Shown here: positions 1 to 5,992 of the stretch, piece by piece
How positions within the stretch are numbered: position 1 is the first letter of the stretch
Layout: every line of letters begins with the position of its first letter
NCBI GenBank assembly: GCA_030593785.1
Contig: JAUVGM010000025.1
Coordinates: 1 to 12,890 of the forward strand
Reading direction: 5' to 3'
Source of the DNA: Gammaproteobacteria bacterium
Lineage (GTDB): Bacteria; Pseudomonadota; Gammaproteobacteria; UBA6429; Thiohalophilaceae
DNA length: 12,890 bases
Position numbers and translations under genes: made by a program
The notes under the pieces: generated by a model
The model's input: only the letters and a program-made list of their open reading frames with translations
Told to the model about the DNA's origin: nothing
Databases searched by the model: none

Positions 1-1
1 A

Positions 2-640
2 ACGACGCTAAGAAATTTGGGTATTAAAAGAGATATTCCTCCATATCCTTCTATGCTATTGGGTGCAGTAACAATGACGCCACTGGAAATTACGCAAATG
101 TATCAGACTTTATCCGGGGAAGGTTTTATTACGCCATTACATACCATTCGAAAAGTTATGACAGCAAAAGGGGAACCATTAAAACATTACCCTGTAAAAA
201 TTAAACAAGGTGTTGATGAAACATCTGTAAGGATTATAAACAGTGCTTTGCATGAAGTGACTCGGCATGGAACAGCTCGATCATTACAGTGGCGTTTACC
301 AAAAGGGCTAAAAGTTTCTGGTAAAACAGGCACAACTAATAATACACGCGATAGCTGGTTTGCCGGTTTTAGTGGTGAACATTTAATTGTGACCTGGTTA
401 GGTACAGATGATAACAAGTCAACAGGGTTAACCGGTTCAAGTGGGGCATTACCCATTTGGTCAGACATTATGAAAAGAATCAGAACACGACCTTTTTCTT
501 TTGCATATGATGATGAACTTGAATACCATCACGTTGAAGCAAAGCAAGGGCTGCTTGTTGATGAAGATTGTTCCACCGCGGCTTATCTTGCCTTTAGAAA
601 AAATAATGCGCCAGAAGAATATGGTTCTTGTCTAAATTAA
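2..640 (+). CDS. mrcB: Penicillin-binding protein 1B, C-terminal part (5' truncated by window edge)
   Basis: This is the end of the bifunctional glycosyltransferase/transpeptidase PBP1B, which polymerises and cross-links peptidoglycan at the outer face of the inner membrane. The frame is open from base 2, so the gene starts outside the window and only the last 213 codons are present. The KTGTTN box (bases 323-340) is the third catalytic motif of the transpeptidase domain; the SxxK and SxN motifs lie upstream. The flanking stretches PSMLLGAVTMTPLEI and DSWFAGFSG match the E. coli PBP1B pattern (AMLLGALNLTPIEV, DTWFAGIDG) better than PBP1A. Two cysteines near the end (DEDCS and YGSCLN) parallel the C-terminal cysteine pair of E. 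coli PBP1B. The tail stops soon after the second one and lacks the long Gln/Pro-rich extension of E. coli. The lipoprotein gene follows after 26 bp, probably in the same transcript. Confidence 0.95.
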   Translation, partial: TTLRNLGIKRDIPPYPSMLLGAVTMTPLEITQMYQTLSGEGFITPLHTIRKVMTAKGEPLKHYPVKIKQGVDETSVRIINSALHEVTRHGTARSLQWRLPKGLKVSGKTGTTNNTRDSWFAGFSGEHLIVTWLGTDDNKSTGLTGSSGALPIWSDIMKRIRTRPFSFAYDDELEYHHVEAKQGLLVDEDCSTAAYLAFRKNNAPEEYGSCLN

Positions 641-666
641 AGTTGATTGGAAAGTGAAACTGCTAC

Positions 667-1152
667 ATGAATAAAATTAAACTCTTTTTTATCCGAATTC
701 TGCTAATAACTTTTGCAGTATCTCTCACTGCTTGTCAGGCACCTAAAGATAAAACGCCGGGTTGGACATCTGCTTCAGGAGAGGTTCGTCCCGGGCCAAA
801 AACAGGAAAAGCGGTTTTAGCATTACTGGGTAAATCAAGACAAGCAAGTACAAAAGGCTCGTTAAGCACGGCCGAAAGTTATCTTGAAAGAGCATTACGA
901 ATTGAGCCAAAGAATCCTACATTGTGGTTATATATGGCAAAACTACGTCTTTATGCTGGGAAATCCAAAGAAGCAATCAACCTTGCTAAAAAAGCCATGG
1001 CCTTATCTTCCAGAGGTGGTACGGCAAGTCGAACTAGTCGACGCACATTACAGGCGGATTGTTGGCGAGTCATTGCCCACGCACAGCAAAAAATGGGTAA
1101 TTCTAGAAAAGCACAAAAGGCGCAAGCTGAAGCAAATTCACTAAGTCATTAA
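667..1152 (+). CDS. TPR-containing outer-membrane lipoprotein
   Basis: A 161-residue predicted lipoprotein. Residues 1-22 form a type II signal peptide ending in the lipobox LTAC with Cys23. The +2 residue is Gln, not Asp, so export to the outer membrane is expected. A low-complexity linker (about 24-62) precedes helical repeats: a TPR-like pair at about 66-113 (AESYLERALRIEP, then LWLYMAKLRLYAGKSKEAI) and a third helix pair at about 131-158. TPR lipoproteins beside PBP1B genes occur in other gammaproteobacteria. By analogy with LpoB and CpoB, which regulate PBP1B from the outer membrane or periplasm, a PBP1B-related role is plausible but is inference. The sequence is not recognisably LpoB or CpoB. 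The start ATG is 26 bp after the mrcB stop, with a poorly placed GGAAAG (649-654) upstream. Confidence 0.88.
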   Translation: MNKIKLFFIRILLITFAVSLTACQAPKDKTPGWTSASGEVRPGPKTGKAVLALLGKSRQASTKGSLSTAESYLERALRIEPKNPTLWLYMAKLRLYAGKSKEAINLAKKAMALSSRGGTASRTSRRTLQADCWRVIAHAQQKMGNSRKAQKAQAEANSLSH

Positions 1153-1222
1153 TATTACTCATTTTATAGCCATTAATTATTGAAAGTTAAAGCAATATCT
1201 ACTTCAGTAATTTCCACGCGAG

Positions 1223-1245
1223 ACGCTAATTGGATAAACTAGCGT
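1223..1245. repeat. 6-bp inverted repeat upstream of the DUF6998-like gene
   Basis: ACGCTA (1223-1228) and TAGCGT (1240-1245) form a perfect inverted repeat around an 11-base spacer, about 45 bp before the GTG start of the next gene. No T-run follows, so it is not a typical terminator. It could be an operator. TATAAA (1245-1250) overlaps its right edge and could serve as a -10 box, but no good -35 box is seen. The hexamer GGATAA occurs three times nearby (1232, 1272, 1281). Function is unknown. Confidence 0.35.
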
Positions 1246-1290
1246 ATAAATTCAGGTATGTCTTTAGTTTAGGATAAATGGGATAAGACG

Positions 1291-1800
1291 GTGTCACTAT
1301 ATTCAGTCGATAAATTGATTTCAGAAGCGCGCCGCATCGCTGCAGAGTATCGTCGTGCCACAGGAAAACCTCTTGGCATTAGTGCAGAAATTGCTGCTCA
1401 TGATGCCTGTACATATCTAGAACTTGAAGCTCATGAAGATGCCGTTGGTTATGATGCAATCGGTTTAAAGGGGGAACGCAAAGGGTGTCGTTTTCAAATT
1501 AAAGGCCGGGCAATTTTTGACGAGAAAAAAGGCGGCCAACGATTAGGGCAAATTAAAACGGAACAGAATTGGGATAAGATTTTGTTAGTTTTAATGAATG
1601 AAGATTTTGAAACAACTGAAATCTATGAAGCTTCTCGTGAAAATATGCTTGAAGAACTCGGTGAGGCCGGTTCAAGTAATCGGAAAAAACGTGGCGCCAT
1701 GTCTGTGGCCCGATTCAAACATTTAGCTCAACTAGTCTGGAACAGGGAAGAGGGTTTAATAGTAGACGAAGTGTGGGATAATCAAGCCAACAATACTTAG
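1291..1800 (+). CDS. DUF6998-like protein with PD-(D/E)XK-type nuclease signature
   Basis: A 169-residue soluble protein. From memory it resembles the DUF6998 family: an N-terminal helix, then LGISAEIAAHDACTYLELE, the GYDAI motif (53-57), QIKGR (69-73), a GQRLGQI turn (82-88), a strand WDKILLVLMNEDFE, and a C-terminal KRGAMSVARFKHLAQLVW block. Asp55, Gln69 and Lys71 are arranged like the D...(D/E/Q)xK residues of PD-(D/E)XK nucleases of the Mrr/HsdR type, so nucleic-acid binding or cleavage is possible. Catalysis is not shown, and no methylase, toxin partner or other defence gene adjoins it. The start is GTG, with a weak GGGA (1280-1283) seven bases upstream. The TAG stop is formed at the left boundary of the adjacent palindromic element (TA plus the element's first G), so the last codons may have been altered by that insertion. 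Confidence 0.85.
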   Translation: MSLYSVDKLISEARRIAAEYRRATGKPLGISAEIAAHDACTYLELEAHEDAVGYDAIGLKGERKGCRFQIKGRAIFDEKKGGQRLGQIKTEQNWDKILLVLMNEDFETTEIYEASRENMLEELGEAGSSNRKKRGAMSVARFKHLAQLVWNREEGLIVDEVWDNQANNT

Positions 1801-1935
1801 TCCTTTGCACAAATGCTGCGAAGCTAGATTACTGCGTTAAAACCTCTTCTAAATGCTCATGTACTAACCGTACACTCCGCTTTTTCATCGGTTTCGCCTT
1901 GTTCTCTAACTTCTCGCTATTTGTGAAAAGGACTA
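1798..1935. repeat. Long imperfect palindrome, MITE-like, with TA on both sides
   Basis: The ends GTCCTTTGCACAAAT (1800-1814) and ATTTGTGAAAAGGAC (1919-1933) are inverted repeats matching at 14 of 15 positions. The dinucleotide TA lies directly outside each end (1798-1799 and 1934-1935), consistent with a TA target duplication of the IS630/Tc1-mariner type. The symmetry continues inward imperfectly (GAAGCTAGA on the left against the complement of TCTAACTTC on the right). It closes with a hairpin TGTAC-taacc-GTACA (1860-1874), whose centre (1867) nearly coincides with the midpoint of the outer ends (1866.5). There is no internal gene, so any mobility would be non-autonomous. The palindrome is directly visible; mobility is inference. 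Confidence 0.75.
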
Positions 1936-1947
1936 TGATTTTTTTAA

Positions 1948-1953
1948 TATAAT
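1948..1953 (+). promoter_or_regulatory. Possible -10 box ahead of yoaA
   Basis: A perfect TATAAT sits in an AT-rich run just right of the palindromic element and ends 13 bases before the yoaA TTG start. No good -35 box is found at 16-18 bases; TTGTGA (1921-1926), inside the element's right end, would need a 21-base spacer. If used, the leader would be only about 7 bases. It may be a chance match in AT-rich DNA. Confidence 0.22.
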
Positions 1954-1966
1954 AACGAGCTATCCC

Positions 1967-3889
1967 TTGCAACAATCTGATGTATCTCACCTTCTAGGCG
2001 AAGATGGGCCTTTTTCAAAACTGGTTCCAGGCTTTGCTGCGCGTCAACAACAACAAGAAATGGCAGAGTGTGTCGCTGAAGCGATTGAAAAAGGAAATCA
2101 TTTAATTGCAGAGGCGGGAACTGGAACAGGTAAAACATTTGCATACCTGGTTCCAGCCTTATTGAGTCAATCGAAAGTTTTAATTTCAACCGGTACTAAA
2201 AATCTTCAGGATCAACTTTTCCATAAAGATTTACCTATTGTAAGAAAAGCCCTGGCTGTGCCTGCAACAGTTGCATTGTTAAAAGGTCGGGCTAATTATC
2301 TTTGTTTACATCGTTTAGATTTAGCTGAACAGGAAGGTCGTTTTCGTACTCCTGAAATGGCGAACAGTGTTATTAATATACGAGAATGGGCTGCACAAAC
2401 ATCAAGTGGTGACATTGCGGAAATGACGACTATCTCAGAAGACGATATGATTTGGTCAAGCGTTACTTCTACCTCTGATAATTGTCTGGGTTCAGATTGT
2501 CATTATTTTGAAAATTGTCATGTGATTGATGCACGCCGGCATGCACAAGAAGCCGATGTTGTGGTAATAAATCACCATTTATTATTTGCAGATATGATGC
2601 TCCGTGAAGAAGGTTTTGCTGAACTACTACCACAAGCTGACGCTATAATAATAGATGAAGCGCATCAATTAGCCGATGTAGCATCTTCATTCTTTGGAGA
2701 ATCAATAAGTGGTAATCAGTTGCTTGAACTTGCTCGTGATAGTGAAGCTGAATATGTAACCGAGATAAATGAAGACCCAAACTTTATTCGTATAGCCTCA
2801 GTATTACAAAAACTAACTCAGGATTTACGTTTGTCTTTTGGTGTAGAACAACGTCGTGCAGATTGGCAAAGCATTGCGCACGATAAAGAGTTTAAAAAAT
2901 CAGTACTGGCGGTAGCAGAGCAATTAAATGAACTTGAGAAGCAACTAGTCCCTTTAGCTGAACGAAGCAAAGGTCTCGAAAGTTGTTATGAACGTTGTGT
3001 TGAACTACGTTCACGTTTTACAAAACTTACTACTGATGTTCCTGATGATCATATTCACTGGTTTGAAACGCATAAACGCAGTTTTGTATTACACATTACC
3101 CCATTTGATATTAGTGATATATTTCATTCGCAAATGCAAACAATGAATGTTGTATGGATGTTTACATCCGCAACCTTAACAGTTGCAAATAACTTTGAGC
3201 ATTTTAAGCAGCGCTTAGGAATTGAAACGGATAATACTGCCGTCTGGGATAGCCCGTTTAATTATAGTAAACAAGCTGTCATGTATGTTCCTGAATCCTT
3301 GCCCGATCCTACAACACCGGAATATACAGAAGCAGTTGTTGAAAAAGCGTTACCCATTATTGAAGCATGTCAGGGTGGCGTATTTTTTCTTTTCACAAGT
3401 CATAAAGCTTTACAACAGGCTGCTGATTTATTGGATGGTGAAATTGATGTACCGCTCATGGTGCAAGGTGATAAACCGCGAGATATTCTGCTTAGTGAAT
3501 TCAGGAATCATGGTAACGCAGTTTTATTAGGCACCAGTAGTTTTTGGGAAGGGGTGGATGTACGAGGGGAGGCACTAACCTGCGTGATTATAGATAAACT
3601 ACCGTTTGCTTCTCCTGGCGATCCTGTTCTTAAAGCAAGAATTGATAACATGCGAAAAAATGGTGGAAATCCATTTATCGATTTTCAATTACCAACTGCG
3701 GTTATCACTCTTAAGCAGGGAGCAGGGCGTTTGATTCGAGATGTTAACGATCGAGGTGTTTTAATGTTGTGTGATCCGCGTTTAATCACAAAATCTTATG
3801 GGAAAACATTCATTGATAGCTTGCCAGCGATGATGAAAACCCGAAACCAGGAGAAAGTCGTTGGCTTTCTTAAAGTAAAATCTTCTTAA
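1967..3889 (+). CDS. yoaA: YoaA, Fe-S cluster ATP-dependent DNA helicase (XPD/DinG family)
   Basis: A 640-residue superfamily 2 helicase that resembles E. coli YoaA (636 aa) along its whole length. In order: Walker A AEAGTGTGKT (48-57), motif Ia ISTGTKNLQDQL, four cysteines for a 4Fe-4S cluster (Cys113 in NYLC, then Cys173, Cys178 and Cys184 in NCLGSDCHYFENC), VVINHHL, the DEAH box (230-233), TSATL, TSSFWEGVDVRG, and the arginine-finger motif QGAGRLIR (584-591). YoaA works with the DNA polymerase III chi subunit in E. coli replication repair, and this family unwinds 5'-3'. The start is TTG. There is no other start codon in frame until Met32, and TTG leaves only about five more residues before Walker A than in E. 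coli. The Shine-Dalgarno site is weak (GAG, 1957-1959). The gene begins 31 bp after the palindromic element, so its expression may depend on sequences there. Confidence 0.96.
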   Translation: MQQSDVSHLLGEDGPFSKLVPGFAARQQQQEMAECVAEAIEKGNHLIAEAGTGTGKTFAYLVPALLSQSKVLISTGTKNLQDQLFHKDLPIVRKALAVPATVALLKGRANYLCLHRLDLAEQEGRFRTPEMANSVINIREWAAQTSSGDIAEMTTISEDDMIWSSVTSTSDNCLGSDCHYFENCHVIDARRHAQEADVVVINHHLLFADMMLREEGFAELLPQADAIIIDEAHQLADVASSFFGESISGNQLLELARDSEAEYVTEINEDPNFIRIASVLQKLTQDLRLSFGVEQRRADWQSIAHDKEFKKSVLAVAEQLNELEKQLVPLAERSKGLESCYERCVELRSRFTKLTTDVPDDHIHWFETHKRSFVLHITPFDISDIFHSQMQTMNVVWMFTSATLTVANNFEHFKQRLGIETDNTAVWDSPFNYSKQAVMYVPESLPDPTTPEYTEAVVEKALPIIEACQGGVFFLFTSHKALQQAADLLDGEIDVPLMVQGDKPRDILLSEFRNHGNAVLLGTSSFWEGVDVRGEALTCVIIDKLPFASPGDPVLKARIDNMRKNGGNPFIDFQLPTAVITLKQGAGRLIRDVNDRGVLMLCDPRLITKSYGKTFIDSLPAMMKTRNQEKVVGFLKVKSS

Positions 3890-3915
3890 TTAACCTTTTC
3901 TAATCTTCGCTTTTG

Positions 3916-3955
3916 AAATGTTAAATCCGTCACATAAAATGTTAAATCCTGTGAC
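3916..3955. repeat. Direct repeat pair interleaved with an inverted repeat
   Basis: The 13-mer AAATGTTAAATCC occurs at 3916-3928 and again at 3937-3949, a 21-bp period (two helical turns). Interleaved with it, GTCACA (3929-3934) and TGTGAC (3950-3955) form a perfect inverted repeat. Evenly phased repeats like these are typical of binding sites for dimeric regulators, but none is identified. They lie 27-66 bp after the yoaA stop and about 200 bp before the FHA gene. Confidence 0.5.
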
Positions 3956-3992
3956 ATTTCACTCAATTTTATATATTGTATTTCACCTTCAG

Positions 3993-4020
3993 AAAATATA
4001 GGTGTCTACCCTATGTTTTT
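3993..4020 (+). terminator. Probable Rho-independent terminator after yoaA
   Basis: AAAATATAGGT (3993-4003) can pair with ACCCTATGTTTT (4008-4019) across the loop GTCT, with one bulged C and one U-G pair. The stem of about 11 pairs ends in a run of five T (4016-4020). The A-run before and T-run after could let it act in both directions. It is AT-rich and 103 bp beyond the yoaA stop, so efficiency is uncertain. It would separate yoaA from the FHA-tsaB genes. Confidence 0.45.
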
Positions 4021-4096
4021 ACAATAAAAATTATAAGCTTTTGAAATCATTGAATAATTTGCATCGTATGATGTGTCTAAATCTAATGTTAAGACT

Positions 4097-4116
4097 CTGT
4101 CATATTTAGGTGACAG
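4097..4116. promoter_or_regulatory. CTGTCA-N8-TGACAG inverted repeat upstream of FHA gene
   Basis: CTGTCA (4097-4102) and TGACAG (4111-4116) are perfect inverted repeats around 8 bases, centred about 48 bp before the GTG start at 4154. A symmetric site this close to a start fits an operator or activator site. It shares the GTGACA/TGACAG core with the repeats at 3929-3955. A poor promoter match lies upstream (TTGAAA 4041-4046 and TATGAT 4067-4072, 20-base spacer). No regulator can be named. Confidence 0.4.
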
Positions 4117-4153
4117 CAATTGTGAAGTTAAACAGTAAAAGGGTAATAATGAA

Positions 4154-4645
4154 GTGGCCTATTTAACGCAATATTCAAGCAGTGTTCCCGTCATTAAATT
4201 CAATATCGATCAATCACTTATGACGATCGGTCAAAATTTTGATATGGATATATGTGTGCCTGAAGACGGCATTTCTGAAAGCCATGCTACTGTTGAAGCA
4301 ATTAAAGAAGAACAATCATACCGTTTTATTATTAAATCTAATGCTGATGAACCTTTATTAGAGCTCAATGGCGCAGCCGTTTCCAATGCAGAGCTAAAAG
4401 ACAACGATTGGATCACTATTGGTGGTGTAGAATTTCAATTCACTGATGATGGTGTTAATGAAATTAAAGAAATGACTAAACCTGTAGCAACAGCGCCCAC
4501 ACTTGCTATAGTAGAACCTACCGAGTTGCCTGTCGATAAAAAGGATGTAAGTTCAGGCACAGTCAAATTAAATAAATCAAAACCAATGTCGACTAAAGAG
4601 TATGTTGCTAAAAGTCGATATAGCCGTCGCCGCCTAGCCTTCTAA
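4154..4645 (+). CDS. Small FHA-domain protein
   Basis: A 163-residue cytoplasmic protein with one forkhead-associated domain, a fold that usually binds phosphothreonine peptides. Hallmarks: IG at 25-26, the SxxH loop at 41-44 (SESHA), NG at 72-73, and L-K-D-N-D followed by IxIGG (81-91). The usual Arg directly after the first Gly is Gln27, so the standard phosphate contact is changed. Residues about 105-163 form a Thr/Pro/Lys-rich tail ending in a basic SRYSRRRLAF, with no membrane segment. No Ser/Thr kinase or phosphatase is nearby, so its partner is unknown. The start is GTG, with AAGGG (4139-4143) ten bases upstream; the ATG at 4149 is out of frame and soon stops. It lies between yoaA and tsaB, where E. 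coli has yoaB, but is unrelated to that RidA-type protein. Confidence 0.88.
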   Translation: MAYLTQYSSSVPVIKFNIDQSLMTIGQNFDMDICVPEDGISESHATVEAIKEEQSYRFIIKSNADEPLLELNGAAVSNAELKDNDWITIGGVEFQFTDDGVNEIKEMTKPVATAPTLAIVEPTELPVDKKDVSSGTVKLNKSKPMSTKEYVAKSRYSRRRLAF

Positions 4646-4736
4646 ATAAACCCTTTTACCTCAACCTTCCAAAATCAATATACTAAGTAGTAGCGGTGTA
4701 GCACTGCACTGTGTATGCTATTGCCTTCTTTTTACC

Positions 4737-4748
4737 TAGCGATCGCTA
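4737..4748. promoter_or_regulatory. Perfect 12-bp palindrome abutting the tsaB start codon
   Basis: TAGCGATCGCTA is identical to its reverse complement and ends on the base before the tsaB ATG. It occupies the place where a Shine-Dalgarno site would be, and no such site is visible there. A gapless palindrome suggests a dimeric protein site or chance rather than an RNA hairpin. Confidence 0.4.
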
Positions 4749-5429
4749 ATGAAAATTCTTGCTATAGATACCGCAACTGAAGCCTGTTCAGTTGCATTAT
4801 ATGATGATGGAAAGTCTCATGAAATTTATGAAATTATTCCTCGTCAGCATACAGAGCGTGTATTACCGATGGTAGACGAATTGCTAGGAAATGCAGGTAT
4901 ATCATTATCAGCTCTTGATGCAGTGGCATTTGATTGTGGCCCAGGTTCTTTTACCGGGGTTCGTGTCGCTACAAGTGTTACTCAAGGACTTGCATTTAGT
5001 GCGGATTTGCCAGTAATTCCTGTTTCTAGCCTTGCTGCTCTTGCTCAACTTGCTTATAGAGAAGAGAATAAAGAAAATGTACTGAGTGCAATAGATGCTC
5101 GAATGAATGAAATGTATTGGGCTTGTTATCAACTTGAAGCCGGTATAATGAAATTACTTGATACGGAAAAGGTGAGTCCTGTTTCCAAGGTAGAAAAAGA
5201 AGGGCCATGGCACTGTCTGGGTAGTGGATGGGATACTTTTAAAGTTGAACTAGCCCAGTCAAAACATGTCAATGTAACAAGCTCTAAACTTGAGTGCTTT
5301 CCACATGCACAGGATATTGCAGTTTTAGCAGCGGATTTATACAAGCAAGGTAAGATGGTCAGTGCAGAAGATGCGATTCCAACGTATGTTCGAGATGAAG
5401 TAACCTGGAAAAAAATTAAAGATCAGTAA
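4749..5429 (+). CDS. tsaB: TsaB, tRNA threonylcarbamoyladenosine (t6A) synthesis protein
   Basis: A 226-residue ASKHA-fold protein matching E. coli TsaB/YeaZ (231 aa). With TsaD and TsaE it forms the complex that transfers the threonylcarbamoyl group made by TsaC onto A37 of ANN-decoding tRNAs. TsaB itself is a non-catalytic dimerisation scaffold and is essential in E. coli. Conserved blocks: LAIDTATEACSVAL (4-17), PRQHTERVLPMVDELL (31-46), GPGSFTGVRVATS (64-76), SAIDARMNEMYWA (92-104), and the C-terminal AIPTYVRDEVTWKK. The start matches the family, at the first ATG before KILAIDTAT. There is no clear Shine-Dalgarno site; a 12-bp palindrome sits in its place. The 103-bp gap to the FHA gene suggests its own promoter, but none is convincing. 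The nearby yoaA is also a neighbour of tsaB in E. coli. Confidence 0.97.
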   Translation: MKILAIDTATEACSVALYDDGKSHEIYEIIPRQHTERVLPMVDELLGNAGISLSALDAVAFDCGPGSFTGVRVATSVTQGLAFSADLPVIPVSSLAALAQLAYREENKENVLSAIDARMNEMYWACYQLEAGIMKLLDTEKVSPVSKVEKEGPWHCLGSGWDTFKVELAQSKHVNVTSSKLECFPHAQDIAVLAADLYKQGKMVSAEDAIPTYVRDEVTWKKIKDQ

Positions 5430-5464
5430 TTTGTTAGAAATAACCTATTTTGATAATCATATTT

Positions 5465-5470
5465 GAGGTG
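5465..5470 (+). promoter_or_regulatory. Ribosome binding site deciding the DUF302 start
   Basis: GAGGTG is a strong Shine-Dalgarno match, six bases before GTG 5477. It favours that start over the in-frame TTG at 5450, which has no such site and would put charged residues ahead of the signal peptide. Confidence 0.7.
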
Positions 5471-5476
5471 AACAAA

Positions 5477-5992
5477 GTGTTTAAGTTGCTAAGTTTTTTA
5501 TTATTATTACCTATAACAACATTAATAGCAGAACCACAGCTCGTTAAAAAACCTGTAACGACAACCTCCACACTTAAAGTAAACCCACTTGTTTATGACA
5601 GAACAGTTTCAGCTGGAATGGATGAAGTTTATAAAAGTGTTTTTACCACATTAGAAAATAATAGTTATTTCGTTATAGCCGAACCGAATATAGGTAAAAA
5701 CTTATCTCACTTCGCAAAGCGTTGGGGAGATGACTACAATAAAAATAAGTTAGATAGTATTCGTAGTATGGTTTTTTGTAATGGCTGGTATGCAAATAAA
5801 ATCAGTAATATAGATCCAAGTATGCTGGCTATATGTCCATTACATATTTCATTGTACAGCAAGAATAATAAAACGCATATTTTATTTGTACGTCCCGGAA
5901 AAATTGCAGCTGCAAGTAAGGCTCATAAAGTTGCAAAAGAACTTGAGGATGATGTTATTCGTACAATAGAAATAGCAATTTCTAATTTTTAG
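5477..5992 (+). CDS. Secreted DUF302 family protein
   Basis: 171 residues from the GTG start. Residues 1-18 are a short signal peptide (MFKLLSFLLLLPITTLIA) with likely cleavage after Ala18, so the protein should be periplasmic. The rest fits DUF302: a helix DEVYKSVFTTLENNSYFVI (49-67), N-I-G-K, a central region with Cys101, then the typical AICPLHISLYS strand (118-128, Cys120) and a KTHILFVRPGKIA strand (132-144). The two cysteines could form a disulfide. The biochemical function of DUF302 is not established. The gene is 47 bp after tsaB and may share its transcript. Its 3' end overlaps the stop of the convergent batD gene by 11 bp, and no terminator is visible between them. Confidence 0.85.
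   Translation: MFKLLSFLLLLPITTLIAEPQLVKKPVTTTSTLKVNPLVYDRTVSAGMDEVYKSVFTTLENNSYFVIAEPNIGKNLSHFAKRWGDDYNKNKLDSIRSMVFCNGWYANKISNIDPSMLAICPLHISLYSKNNKTHILFVRPGKIAAASKAHKVAKELEDDVIRTIEIAISNF

Noticed and set aside
187..468. Open frame on the - strand within mrcB
   Set aside because: It lies opposite a clearly conserved transpeptidase domain and its protein has no recognisable features.
884..1144. Second + strand frame within the TPR lipoprotein
   Set aside because: It is an out-of-frame shadow; the other frame has a lipobox and TPR pattern.
1223..1245. Terminator for the mrcB-lipoprotein transcript
   Set aside because: The inverted repeat has an 11-base loop and no T-run follows it.
1291..1800. 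Type II restriction enzyme or toxin-antitoxin gene
   Set aside because: No methylase or antitoxin adjoins it, and the family looks widespread as a single gene; only a nuclease-like fold can be suggested.
3222..3530. Frame inside yoaA
   Set aside because: It overlaps conserved helicase coding sequence in another frame, with no domain or ribosome site.
3929..3962. CRP/FNR binding site
   Set aside because: The TGTGA and TCAC half-sites are spaced 4 bases apart, or occur in the opposite orientation with 15 bases between them, which does not fit TGTGA-N6-TCACA or TTGAT-N4-ATCAA.
4149..4151. ATG 4149 as the FHA gene start
   Set aside because: It is out of frame and reaches a stop after five codons.
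5450..5476. TTG 5450 as start of the DUF302 gene
   Set aside because: It would put MIIIFEVNK ahead of the signal peptide and ignore the strong GAGGTG six bases before GTG 5477.
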